A program made the position numbers and the translations under genes. Under the pieces are notes generated by a model, which worked only from the letters and a program-made list of their open reading frames with translations, did not search any database and was not told where the DNA came from. 64,000 bases of DNA from DASZJY01 sp036260255 (GTDB lineage Bacteria > Actinomycetota > Acidimicrobiia > Acidimicrobiales > AC-14): contig DATAAF010000075.1 in NCBI GenBank assembly GCA_036260255.1, positions 17,630 to 81,629 on the forward strand. The letters are read 5' to 3'. Shown here piece by piece: positions 42,096-49,720 of this stretch (positions are counted from its first letter, which is position 1; each line of letters opens with the position of its first letter).

Positions 42096-43417
42096 GGGCG
42101 CGCTCGCTCGGACCGTGCCCGGGCGGGCGTCGACCGCCGGAACACCTTCGACAACAGCCCTTCGAGCGGCGGGATACCGCTCCGCTCGGCGCGGACCCCG
42201 TTGAGCTCACCGGCGGGGGCGGCGTTCGGTCGGGAGCCGGAGGGGTCGCCCTCGGCGGTGCCCTCGAGGAGGCGCTCGAGGCCGTCGGCGAGCTGCCGGC
42301 TGATCGGCGCCTTGGGCGCGTAGGCGAGGATGGGCGTCCCCAGGTTCACCGACTTGGTGACCTGGCTGGTGTAAGGGAGCGTCATCGCGAACCCGCCCGG
42401 GAACAGCTTGTCGAGCTGCTCGACGTCGATGCCGACGTCGGGCTCCGCCTTGTTGAGCACGAGCTTGACGTTCTCCGGGGGCACACCGAGCTTCTCGAGC
42501 GTGCCGGTGAACGCCCCGATGGCGCGAAGGCTTGGGACGTCGAGGGTCGCCATGACGAACAGCTCGTCGGTCAGGTCGTAGACCGCCAGGGTGGTCTCGG
42601 CGAGCGCCGGCGGGGTGTCGACGACCAGGTAGTCGAACTCGCCGCGCAGCACCTCGAAGAGGCGGATGGCCTGGTCGGGCTGCACCCGGTCGGCGTCGGA
42701 CGGGTCCTTGGGGGCGGCAAGGACGTCGACGCCGGTCTCGTGGGTGACGAGGTGCTCCCGCACGAGGGCGCCCACATCGGCGTCGTCGCCCGGCAGCTTC
42801 TCGACCGCGTCGACCACGCTGCTCTCTCCTCGCAGCCGAAGGACCGACGCCACCTGCCCGAACTCCAGGTCCAGGTCGACGATGCACGTCGACCTTCCGG
42901 TGCGGTTGTGGAGGAAGTACGCCAGGTTGGTGGCGAAGAACGTCTTCCCGCTGCCGCCGCTCGCCGAGGCCACCGTCAGGAGCTTCCCCTTACGCCGGGG
43001 CTCGGGGCGGGGGGCCGCTTCCTTGGACACCGAACGCCGGCGCGCCAGGTCGATCGCCTGCTCGATCACCCCTCGCATCGACTGATCGTCGGCAGGCAGC
43101 TTCAGGACGTCGCTGGCGCCCGTGCGGACGATGTCGCGCAGGTCGGCGTTCGGGCGCTTGGTGAACATCAGCACCAGGCTGAGCCCCCGCTGGTCGAGGC
43201 GGAGCTTCTCGAGCTGCGCCAGCCCTGACGCGGTGGCGGTGCTCGGGCCGGCGATGACCACCTCGAACGGCTCGTCCTCCTCCAGGGCGTCGGACAGCGC
43301 CGCCACTCGCTCGCACGTGACGACCTCGGGTCGGGGTCGGAGGTCGTCGGCGACCTCGTGCACCTGGGCGGCCAGGTCGTCGGTGCGGTCGACGACGAGG
43401 ATCCGAGGGCTGCGCAT
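42092..43417 (-). CDS. cpaE: Tad pilus localisation ATPase (CpaE/TadZ-like)
   Basis: The 441-residue protein has an N-terminal receiver-like domain (about 1-130, with VVIAGPSTATASGLAQLEKL and no canonical phospho-Asp) and a MinD/ParA-type ATPase. The P-loop reads SASGGSGKTFFATN, where the usual KGG signature lysine is replaced by Ser, a feature of some TadZ proteins. Further motifs are TCIVDLDLEFGQVAS and YLVVDTPPALAETTLAV. It would place the pilus machine at a pole or site. Confidence 0.9.
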   Translation of the reverse strand: MRSPRILVVDRTDDLAAQVHEVADDLRPRPEVVTCERVAALSDALEEDEPFEVVIAGPSTATASGLAQLEKLRLDQRGLSLVLMFTKRPNADLRDIVRTGASDVLKLPADDQSMRGVIEQAIDLARRRSVSKEAAPRPEPRRKGKLLTVASASGGSGKTFFATNLAYFLHNRTGRSTCIVDLDLEFGQVASVLRLRGESSVVDAVEKLPGDDADVGALVREHLVTHETGVDVLAAPKDPSDADRVQPDQAIRLFEVLRGEFDYLVVDTPPALAETTLAVYDLTDELFVMATLDVPSLRAIGAFTGTLEKLGVPPENVKLVLNKAEPDVGIDVEQLDKLFPGGFAMTLPYTSQVTKSVNLGTPILAYAPKAPISRQLADGLERLLEGTAEGDPSGSRPNAAPAGELNGVRAERSGIPPLEGLLSKVFRRSTPARARSERARP

Positions 43418-43426
43418 CTCGTTCTC

Positions 43427-44143
43427 CTACGCCCGCCTCGAGCCGTCAGGGGCACCGAATCCCGGCGTCGGCGGCACCGGCGCCTGGTCCCTCGGCACCA
43501 GCGAGAAGTAGAGCTTCTCGAACGTCACCAGGTAGACGAGCCGCTCGGCCTCGGCCGGCGAGACGGCGAGCAGGAAGACGAGATCAGTGCCCTCGGGTTG
43601 GCCTTGGGTCGGCGCGAGATTGGTGCCGTTCACCTTCAGCACCTCGACGCCCTGCATGACCAGCTGGGCCCGTGCCGCACCATCGCCACCGCCGTTCTCG
43701 AACGCCCCGTAGACATTGACGCGGTCGCCCGCACCGGCGAAACCGGCAACGCCGGGCACGTTCGTCATCTGCAAGGCCAGAGCGCTCTTGCCCCGCGGGA
43801 TGTGGAGGTTCCCGATCCTGGTCTGCGACGGCGGGAACTCGGCCCGGGTGAGGATGCGACCGGCGGGGATGTCGGTCGGCGACGTGGTGCCGGCGAGCTG
43901 CGACGTGTCGACGAGAACGTCCGGGTGGGCGACATCGGGGCTCACCGTCTTGGCCTTGACCAGGCCCTGTTGGACGGCGGCCGCACCGGTGGTGCCCGCG
44001 GTGATGGGCTTGGCCGCGTAGAGCACCGACGTACCGCTCCCGGCCGCCGGTCTCGAGCCTCGCAGCGTCCGCACGGTCGCCACGGCGCCCACGGCCAGGA
44101 GCAGCACGCCGACGACCGCCGTCAGCTTCGAGCGCCGTGCCAT
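43427..44143 (-). CDS. cpaB: Tad pilus protein CpaB (RcpC)
   Basis: The 238-residue protein has an N-terminal helix (about 7-25) and then an SAF-type domain (SVLYAAKPITAGTTGAAAVQ and SALALQMTNVPGVAGFAGAG) as in CpaB/FlgA-like proteins. The ATG at 44143 has GGGAGGTGG before it. It acts outside the membrane as part of the pilus assembly complex. It is divergent from TadE, with 132 bases between them that probably hold both promoters. Confidence 0.88.
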   Translation of the reverse strand: MARRSKLTAVVGVLLLAVGAVATVRTLRGSRPAAGSGTSVLYAAKPITAGTTGAAAVQQGLVKAKTVSPDVAHPDVLVDTSQLAGTTSPTDIPAGRILTRAEFPPSQTRIGNLHIPRGKSALALQMTNVPGVAGFAGAGDRVNVYGAFENGGGDGAARAQLVMQGVEVLKVNGTNLAPTQGQPEGTDLVFLLAVSPAEAERLVYLVTFEKLYFSLVPRDQAPVPPTPGFGAPDGSRRA

Positions 44144-44275
44144 CCCACCTCCCTGGCGGCCCACGCCGCCCCCGCGTTCCAGTCCTTACCAAAGTTCCCG
44201 ATTGAGGCAAACCGACTGATACGCTCAGACTACCCAACTGGCGGAAAGCTACACAACGGGGAAGAGAGGACGACG

Positions 44276-44758
44276 TTGGCCGACAGCTCGAGCGGGCGCC
44301 GGCCCAGGGCCGCCGAACGGGGAGCGGCGCTGGTCGAGTTCGCCCTCGTCGTCCCGCTCCTGATGTCGCTCCTGCTCGGGATCTTCACCGGAGGCACGGC
44401 GTACTTCCAGAAGCTGACGATGGTGGAGGCCGTCCGGGACGGGGCTCGCTATGGCGCCGCCTACCTGACCGGGACCGGCGCCGGTGAGCTCGCCGGCTGG
44501 GAGGCGGCCGTGAAGGCCCGCGTGGCGGAGACGTCGTCCGGCGTCCTCACCAGCGCGGAGGTGTGCGCCAAGCTCGTGCAGCCGACGTCCACGTCGGCCT
44601 GCGGCCTGGCCGATCCCGCGGGCGCGTCGGCCGAGACGACCGTGCGGCTGGTGAAGGTGTCGGCGACCAAGAACGCCAAGCTCGAGTTCTTCTTCTTCGA
44701 GCTCAACCGAACCGTCACCGCGCAGTTCGTGGCGCGCTACGAGCGGGACACGGGGTGA
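44276..44758 (+). CDS. TadE-family pilus pseudopilin
   Basis: The 160-residue protein starts at TTG with GAGAGGA five bases upstream. It has the class III signal ERGAALVEFALVVPLLMSLL, with the processing Gly before Ala and the Glu in the +5 region, followed by KLTMVEAVRDGARYGAAYLT. Such pseudopilins support Flp fibre assembly. Its stop overlaps the ATG of the next gene (TGATG). Confidence 0.88.
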   Translation: MADSSSGRRPRAAERGAALVEFALVVPLLMSLLLGIFTGGTAYFQKLTMVEAVRDGARYGAAYLTGTGAGELAGWEAAVKARVAETSSGVLTSAEVCAKLVQPTSTSACGLADPAGASAETTVRLVKVSATKNAKLEFFFFELNRTVTAQFVARYERDTG

Positions 44759-46746
44759 TGCGTCGGGCCGGCGAGACGGACGAACGTGGAGCGGTACTGG
44801 TCCTCACCGTCCTGGGCATACCGGCGGTGTTCATCATGGTGGCCCTCGTCCTCGACCTCGGCCAGCTGCGCACCGACCGCCGAACGAACAAGGGGGTGGC
44901 CGACATGGCGGCGGCGGCCGGGGTCGGCCGGCTCCCCGTCGGCCCCTGGTCGGGCGTGTGCAAGGCCCGGGACTACCTGCTCGGCAACCTCAAGGTCGTC
45001 TCGTCGTTCGACGCCGGCAGCGAGAGGTGGTCGGACGCGGCCACCCCGCCGACGGTGCGGGCGTCGAGCCCCTGCCCGGCGACGGCCACGGGAGCCGACC
45101 CCGTTTCGTGCGCGCCCAACGCACCGGGGACGTGGGCTCGGCTGAAGGCGACGGCGGGCGGCGGGCGCTTCGGTATCGAGATCCAGACCGGCTATCCCCT
45201 GCCCGACGGCCGCTTCTCCGAGGACTCGGCTCGGACGGACGAGGGGAGCCCCGAGCAGGGGTCCTGTGACAACCTCGCAGTGATCGTCACCGAGCGCAGG
45301 GCGCCCTTCTTCGGCCAGCTCGTGGGCGCCCCGACGAGGACGACCACCGTGCGCTCGGTGGCGCGCCTGAATGCGACCGAGACGGTCAACTACACCGCCG
45401 CGCTGCAGCTTCTCGAGCGGAACAAGTGCAACGTCCTACAGACCGGCGGGTCCAACACCCGCGTCTACGCCCAGCCCTACGGCGAGCACCCCGGGATCAT
45501 CCAGATCGACAGCGCAGACGACGCCGGCAGCTGCCCGTCACCGATTCTCAACGGCCAGGAGACGACCGGGGGGCCGTCGGTTGTGGCGTGCAGTGCCAAC
45601 TCGACCGTCTCCGGGTGCCGGTCCGGCGTCGGCGCGCGCCGCTCCCGTATCGGGATCTACGCCCTCAACTTCGTGCGGCCGGCGGGCGACATCGCCACTC
45701 CCTACCCCACGACCTACGGCGATACCAAGGCGGTGGCCAACGTCCGCGCCGGGCGGCGGCCGGCCGACCGGCGCTACCGGGCCAACATCACCCGTTTGGA
45801 CACCGAGGCCAAGTCGGTCCTCACCGGCAACGGCGGGCGCCCACCCGGGTGCGCAACCGTCACGAACAACGCCTGCACCAGCACCACCGACGGCCGCACG
45901 TGGCTGGTGCTCGTCCCCACCGACTGCGCCAACGTGGCCACCTTCTTCGCCGTCCCCGGGCGGACCGCGGCGCAGAACGTCTGGTTCAACTGTGACCTCG
46001 ACGTGACGAGCGACCTCACGCTCACCGCCCCGGACTCCTACGTCGTCGTTACGGGAAGCCTCAGCGTCAAGAAGGTCTTCACCATCGACGACCCGAGACG
46101 TTTGTACGTCGGAGGCAGGGCCACCGGCAACACCGTTGGGCTCGCCGACGGGAGCCCCGGGAGCGCCCTGCGGGTGAACCTGGGAGGGGCGAGCACCTGC
46201 GCCAGTCGAGCGAACCCCAAAGCCACCAGGCTCGTCCTCGGCAACGGGTCCCTCAAAGTCACGTCGGGCGCCACCACCCGTCTGTGCCACACGTTCGTCT
46301 ACCTGGCAAGCGGGTTCGACAAGGTCCCCGCCGCCGACGGAACAGTCCCCTGCTCGATCCCCTGCTCGGGCTACAACGGGTTGATCGAGGTCACGGCCGG
46401 GGCGACGATCCGCTGGACCGCTCCGAACCAGATCACCGGCCGGCTGCCGACTCCGCAGGAGCTCGATTACGGCGCCAACCCCTTCGAGGATCTCGCCCTG
46501 TGGAGCGAGGCAGGAGGCAACACCAACAGCATCACAGGGGGCGGCGCCAGCAGCCTGACCGGCGTCTTCTTCGTCCCCAACGCCGACGCGTTCAATCTGG
46601 CGGGCGGCTCCGGGCAGTCGATCGACCTCAGCGCCCAGTTCATCAGCCGGACGCTCAAGATCACGGGCGGGGCCACGATCAACCTCGTCCCCAACCCCAC
46701 CGACGCCATTCCCGTCGTCATCTACTCGACGCTGCTCGTCCGATGA
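44758..46746 (+). CDS. TadG-like surface protein with large extracellular region
   Basis: The 662-residue product begins RRAGETDERGAVLVLTVLGI, a TadE/TadG-type N-terminus (pilus-linked helix with the RG-A-V signal), followed by VLDLGQLRTDRRTNKGVADM. The remaining 600 residues are extracytoplasmic, rich in Ser, Thr, Gly and Cys, and contain repeats suggestive of a beta-solenoid or adhesin-like module (for example NTNSITGGGASSLTGVFFVP). TadG proteins are larger partners of TadE. The big C-terminal region is unusual and may provide surface contact. Confidence 0.75.
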   Translation: MRRAGETDERGAVLVLTVLGIPAVFIMVALVLDLGQLRTDRRTNKGVADMAAAAGVGRLPVGPWSGVCKARDYLLGNLKVVSSFDAGSERWSDAATPPTVRASSPCPATATGADPVSCAPNAPGTWARLKATAGGGRFGIEIQTGYPLPDGRFSEDSARTDEGSPEQGSCDNLAVIVTERRAPFFGQLVGAPTRTTTVRSVARLNATETVNYTAALQLLERNKCNVLQTGGSNTRVYAQPYGEHPGIIQIDSADDAGSCPSPILNGQETTGGPSVVACSANSTVSGCRSGVGARRSRIGIYALNFVRPAGDIATPYPTTYGDTKAVANVRAGRRPADRRYRANITRLDTEAKSVLTGNGGRPPGCATVTNNACTSTTDGRTWLVLVPTDCANVATFFAVPGRTAAQNVWFNCDLDVTSDLTLTAPDSYVVVTGSLSVKKVFTIDDPRRLYVGGRATGNTVGLADGSPGSALRVNLGGASTCASRANPKATRLVLGNGSLKVTSGATTRLCHTFVYLASGFDKVPAADGTVPCSIPCSGYNGLIEVTAGATIRWTAPNQITGRLPTPQELDYGANPFEDLALWSEAGGNTNSITGGGASSLTGVFFVPNADAFNLAGGSGQSIDLSAQFISRTLKITGGATINLVPNPTDAIPVVIYSTLLVR

Positions 46747-46751
46747 GCACC

Positions 46752-46767
46752 GGGGGGAAAATTGTCC
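46752..46767 (+). promoter_or_regulatory. GGGGGGAAAATTGTCC box upstream of Flp pilin
   Basis: GGGGGGAAAATTGTCC begins six bases after the TadG-like stop and 94 bases before the Flp start. It continues as CTATTTGTCGTTTATAGC. It differs by one A from the box upstream of the initiating sugar-transferase gene (38397-38411) and has the same orientation with respect to its gene. Confidence 0.55.
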
Positions 46768-46861
46768 TATTTGTCGTTTATAGCTTCTTTGGGACGGGTA
46801 GGCAGGGCTTGGGACAACAGCCCGAGCCGAAGAATGGGCCCTGGCCCAGGAAAGGAGCTAC

Positions 46862-47068
46862 ATGATCGATCTGATCGCCTTCTGGCATCAGCACTGCGAG
46901 CCCTATCTGCGGGCGCGGTTCGGCTACAAGAGCGAACGGGGGGCGAGCCTGGTCGAGTACGCCCTGCTCCTCGCCCTCATCGCCGTCGTCGCCATCGCCG
47001 GGCTGACGTTGCTCGGCGGCAACGCCAACGAGAAGCTCAGCGACGTGGGCGGCTCCATCGGCGGCTGA
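46862..47068 (+). CDS. Flp-type major pilin
   Basis: The 68-residue prepilin has a short leader ending in SERG, followed by ASLVEYALLLALIAVVAIAG, the conserved Glu at +5 and hydrophobic helix of Flp pilins. A short tail ends in DVGGSIGG. The start is firm, with AGGAAAGGAG upstream. It is the structural subunit polymerised by the CpaF/TadB/TadC machinery. No prepilin peptidase gene was seen in the window, so that enzyme must lie elsewhere. Confidence 0.92.
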   Translation: MIDLIAFWHQHCEPYLRARFGYKSERGASLVEYALLLALIAVVAIAGLTLLGGNANEKLSDVGGSIGG

Positions 47069-47138
47069 TCGCGGATACCTGTCCGTCGGCTGATCGGCGT
47101 CGGGGCGGATCGGGGCGGCCAACGGCGCCCACCCCTGA

Positions 47139-47501
47139 CTATGTCGTTCGTGCGCCTCGACTCCGACCCGGCGCGCCTCGCCCATTCTCGTCTCGCCGGG
47201 CGTCCTCGAGATCGTGCTGCAACTCCTCGAGGGTGAGGACCTCCGTCCTCACCACGTCCCAGGGTGGAAGTCCGAGCTCGCAGACCGCTTGCCGCCAGCG
47301 GGAGAGCACGTCGACGAGGGCCTCGGCCGGGCTGGAACCGGTCGTGGTGACCTGCAAGGCGTAGCGGTCGGCACAGGTGAGGGCCCCTGCCCACGGACCG
47401 GGATCGAGTGCCTCGAGGAGTTGCTGCACCTGGCAGCCACTGCATTGGCCAGAAGAAGGACCGCCGGCCGCCTCCAGCACGACCACCCACATCGCATCCA
47501 C
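47139..47501 (-). CDS. Stand-alone copy of the GGDEF-protein N-terminal domain
   Basis: The 120-residue product from the GTG at 47501 reads VDAMWVVVLEAAGG near the start. Further on it has PPWDVVRTEVLTLEELQHDL. Both stretches align well with the first 95 residues of the GGDEF/GAF/PAS protein at 19184-21883 (MPTMWVVLFEVDG and GWEVVRAEVLTPEEFQRDC). No known domain is recognised. The C-terminal 20 residues are Arg/Glu-rich. It is convergent with Flp and follows the decayed BldC-type gene on the same strand. A role as a competitor or partner of the longer protein is speculation. Confidence 0.7.
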   Translation of the reverse strand: MDAMWVVVLEAAGGPSSGQCSGCQVQQLLEALDPGPWAGALTCADRYALQVTTTGSSPAEALVDVLSRWRQAVCELGLPPWDVVRTEVLTLEELQHDLEDARRDENGRGAPGRSRGARTT

Positions 47502-47639
47502 CGTTCCCACCGCCTCGACGAATGGGCCCGCCGTCCGCCCGCCCACTTGTGATGGGCTTCACAAGGGGCTACCCGGACGCCTAACCGGTCAAACCTGACA
47601 ACTGAGCAGGCCCACCCCGCCGGTTGTCCGGCTGGCCAC

Positions 47640-47868
47640 TCAGGCGGGCGGACCCGCCGGTTCACCCCTGGGTCCGGGAAAGTGGTCCATCCGGACGGAG
47701 CTCTTCAGGAGGTCGGCCCGCCGGAACGTTCGCTTGCCGTCGGCGTCGACGCCGCTCGGGATCCTCTGAGCTCGGGCCCAACCGCTCCAGCGTTGCCGGA
47801 AGCATCCCGAGCATCTCGGCCGCCTCGGGGAGCGTGAGGTGCTCAGGCTCGGACGCGCCCGGCGGCAT
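47640..47868 (-). pseudogene. Frameshifted BldC-type gene (3)
   Basis: From the ATG at 47868 the frame reads HLTLPEAAEMLGMLPATLER, a BldC-like HTH. The next codons are shifted by one base. In the second frame the sequence resumes as WARAQRIPSGVDADGKRTFR and continues to a stop at 47640. The alignment restores itself if one base of the AA pair at 47780-47781 (plus strand) is removed, so a one-base insertion has broken the gene. Its wing also lacks the LGGHRRF of the two intact copies. Start and exact 3' end are approximate. Confidence 0.65.
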
Positions 47869-48519
47869 CCCCGGGCACCAATGCTCCACGTGAGCATCCG
47901 GAGGAGTGCCCGAGCAGTCGATGGCCGGGAACCCTATAGCGAGTGTCTGAGCCGGCAGCGGATCGTGGGACCGCTCCTTGACCAGTTTGCCGGTTTTGTC
48001 TAACCTCTCCGGTGCACGGTGCGATGCGCACCGCCGCACGGGCGAGGCGGGATACCCCACCGACCGTCCGTCGTCTGCGCCGCTCTCCCCAGCCGGCGGC
48101 GCAGCGCGCCTCATCACTCGGCGCAGCCGACGCCGTATCTCCGCCTTCAAGGACCTCGGCGGCCACCCTCGGGGCATTGGCGAGGAGTTCCTCGTCCAGA
48201 CCCGGTACCGACGTTCGGACCGGGAGACGGAGGCGTCGGTACACGTATTTCGTCGGCGCGGGCAGGGTGATGCGCCGACCTCGCGCTCGACGCCTACGTG
48301 GGCACCGGTGCGCCGTGGCGGGTGGACGACAACCTCCAACCGGGTGACCCTGCGGCGATGAACCGCTGGTTTCGGGTCTGGAGCAGTGACCCCGGGCGGG
48401 GCCGGGAATCCGCTCGGCGATCGCTGATTGCGGCGCGTACGCTTGTCGGCGTGAGCCGCCTCGCCCACTACTGACGCGTCGTACTTCTCCGAGGGCTGCC
48501 GGTCGCCGCACGGGCACCG
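47869..48519. other. 651-base gap with possible gene remains
   Basis: No complete gene is supported. A promoter-like TTGACC-N17-TAACCT lies on the plus strand at 47978-48006. Downstream, short open segments in different frames look partly coding. An example is the plus-strand segment ending near 48474 that reads ALDAYVGTGAPWRVDDNLQP, with no start codon and a stop just before it. This may be a decayed gene. Nothing else was seen. Confidence 0.35.
47978..48006 (+). promoter_or_regulatory. Orphan sigma70-type promoter
   Basis: TTGACC (47978-47983) and TAACCT (48001-48006) are separated by 17 bases. The TTTTGTC run just before the -10 resembles the sequence preceding the -10 of BldC-type gene 1 (ATTTCGTC). 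No intact plus-strand gene follows for about 500 bases, which suggests that its gene has been lost. Confidence 0.45.
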
Positions 48520-49689
48520 GTGTCGGCCTTGGCCGCCGTCCTCCTCGTCCGCCTGCTCGACGAGGCCGGATCGTTCCTTCCCTTCGGTGCGCTGGAGTCC
48601 TTCCGCGCCGACCTGGGCCTGACCTACGCCCAGGCGGGCACCGTCCTGGCCATGGTGGCGCCCGGTGCCCTGGTGGGCGCCTTTTTCTCCTCGGCCGCCG
48701 ACCGCCACAGCCGCCGGGCCATCGCCGCTGGCGGCGCGTTCGGCTTCGCCGCGTCGCTCGCCGCCTTCGCAGTCGGCGCGTCCTTCTGGGTGCTCGCCGT
48801 CGGGGCCTTCGTGATGGGCACGGCCTCGACGGCCATGGTCGAGGCGGCCGAGGTGGCGCTCGTCGATCTCGCCGGTGACGACCTTCGTCGCTATCTGGCC
48901 CGATCGAACCTTCTCGGCACCGTCGGCGACCTCCTCGGCCCCGCCCTGCTCGCCGGGGCGGTGGCCGTCGGCGTCTCGTGGCGTGTCGCCTTCGGCCTCG
49001 GGGCGGCATTGCTGGTCGCCTATGGGCTGGCGCTGGCCGCCGCGCCGCTCCCTCGCCCAGCGCCCGCCATCGCTGATGGGAGCTCTGCCAGCGGCGTGCT
49101 GCTCGCCGTGCTCCGGGACCGCGCAGTGTGGGTCGTGGGCCTCATGGGGGTCCTCCTCAACGTCTTCGACGAGCCGCTCTACGGGTTCACCATCGCCCTC
49201 CTCGAGGAGGAGCGGGGGGCGTCGGCGAGCGTCGCCATCCTGGTCGCCGCGGTCGGGGTGATCGGGGGGGTGCTCGCCTACACCGTGCTGGCCCGCCGTC
49301 TCGAGGCCGCCGCCGACCACGCGCTCCTCGCCGGGTCGGCGGCGGCCATGGCGGTTGGCGCGCTGGTGGCGGCCCTGGTCCCGCTCCTCCCGGTCGTCGC
49401 CATCGCCACGCTGGTGATCGCCGTCGGCCTCAACCTGGCCTGGCTCGGCCTCCAGCACCGCACGCTCACGTTGCGGCCGGGTCAGGTGGGGACCACCAAT
49501 GCCGTCCTCGCCGCAGTCGAGCTCTGTGGCTTCTGGATCCCCTCGGCCGTCGGGGCCGTCGCCGACCGGGCCGGCCTGGTGCCCGCGGTCGGCGGGTTCG
49601 CGGTGTTGGGCGCCGCCCTGGCCGCGCTGGCGCTGGCGGACGGCCGCCGGTCGTCACCTTCTCTGTCGAGCCTGGTACCTGAGAGGTAG
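48520..49689 (+). CDS. Major facilitator superfamily transporter
   Basis: The 389-residue protein has about twelve membrane helices. The cytoplasmic loop between helices 2 and 3 reads FFSSAADRHSRRAIAAGGAF, the MFS motif A in diverged form, and a second loop ends GDDLRRYLARSNLLGTVGDL. It starts at GTG. The substrate is unknown. It stands alone between the decayed region and the beta-helix gene, with which it converges. Confidence 0.82.
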   Translation: MSALAAVLLVRLLDEAGSFLPFGALESFRADLGLTYAQAGTVLAMVAPGALVGAFFSSAADRHSRRAIAAGGAFGFAASLAAFAVGASFWVLAVGAFVMGTASTAMVEAAEVALVDLAGDDLRRYLARSNLLGTVGDLLGPALLAGAVAVGVSWRVAFGLGAALLVAYGLALAAAPLPRPAPAIADGSSASGVLLAVLRDRAVWVVGLMGVLLNVFDEPLYGFTIALLEEERGASASVAILVAAVGVIGGVLAYTVLARRLEAAADHALLAGSAAAMAVGALVAALVPLLPVVAIATLVIAVGLNLAWLGLQHRTLTLRPGQVGTTNAVLAAVELCGFWIPSAVGAVADRAGLVPAVGGFAVLGAALAALALADGRRSSPSLSSLVPER

Positions 49690-49693
49690 TCAG

Positions 49694-49717
49694 CTCGACA
49701 AAGAACTCGACAAAGAA
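49694..49717. repeat. Two tandem copies of a 12-base unit
   Basis: CTCGACAAAGAA is present twice in a row between the convergent MFS and beta-helix genes. It is too short to assign a role and could be a slippage product. Confidence 0.5.
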
Positions 49718-49720
49718 CGA

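Noticed and set aside
42092..43417. CpaE as a pseudogene because its P-loop lacks the signature lysine
   Set aside because: The frame is intact, the remaining ATPase motifs are present, and deviant P-loops occur in TadZ-type proteins.
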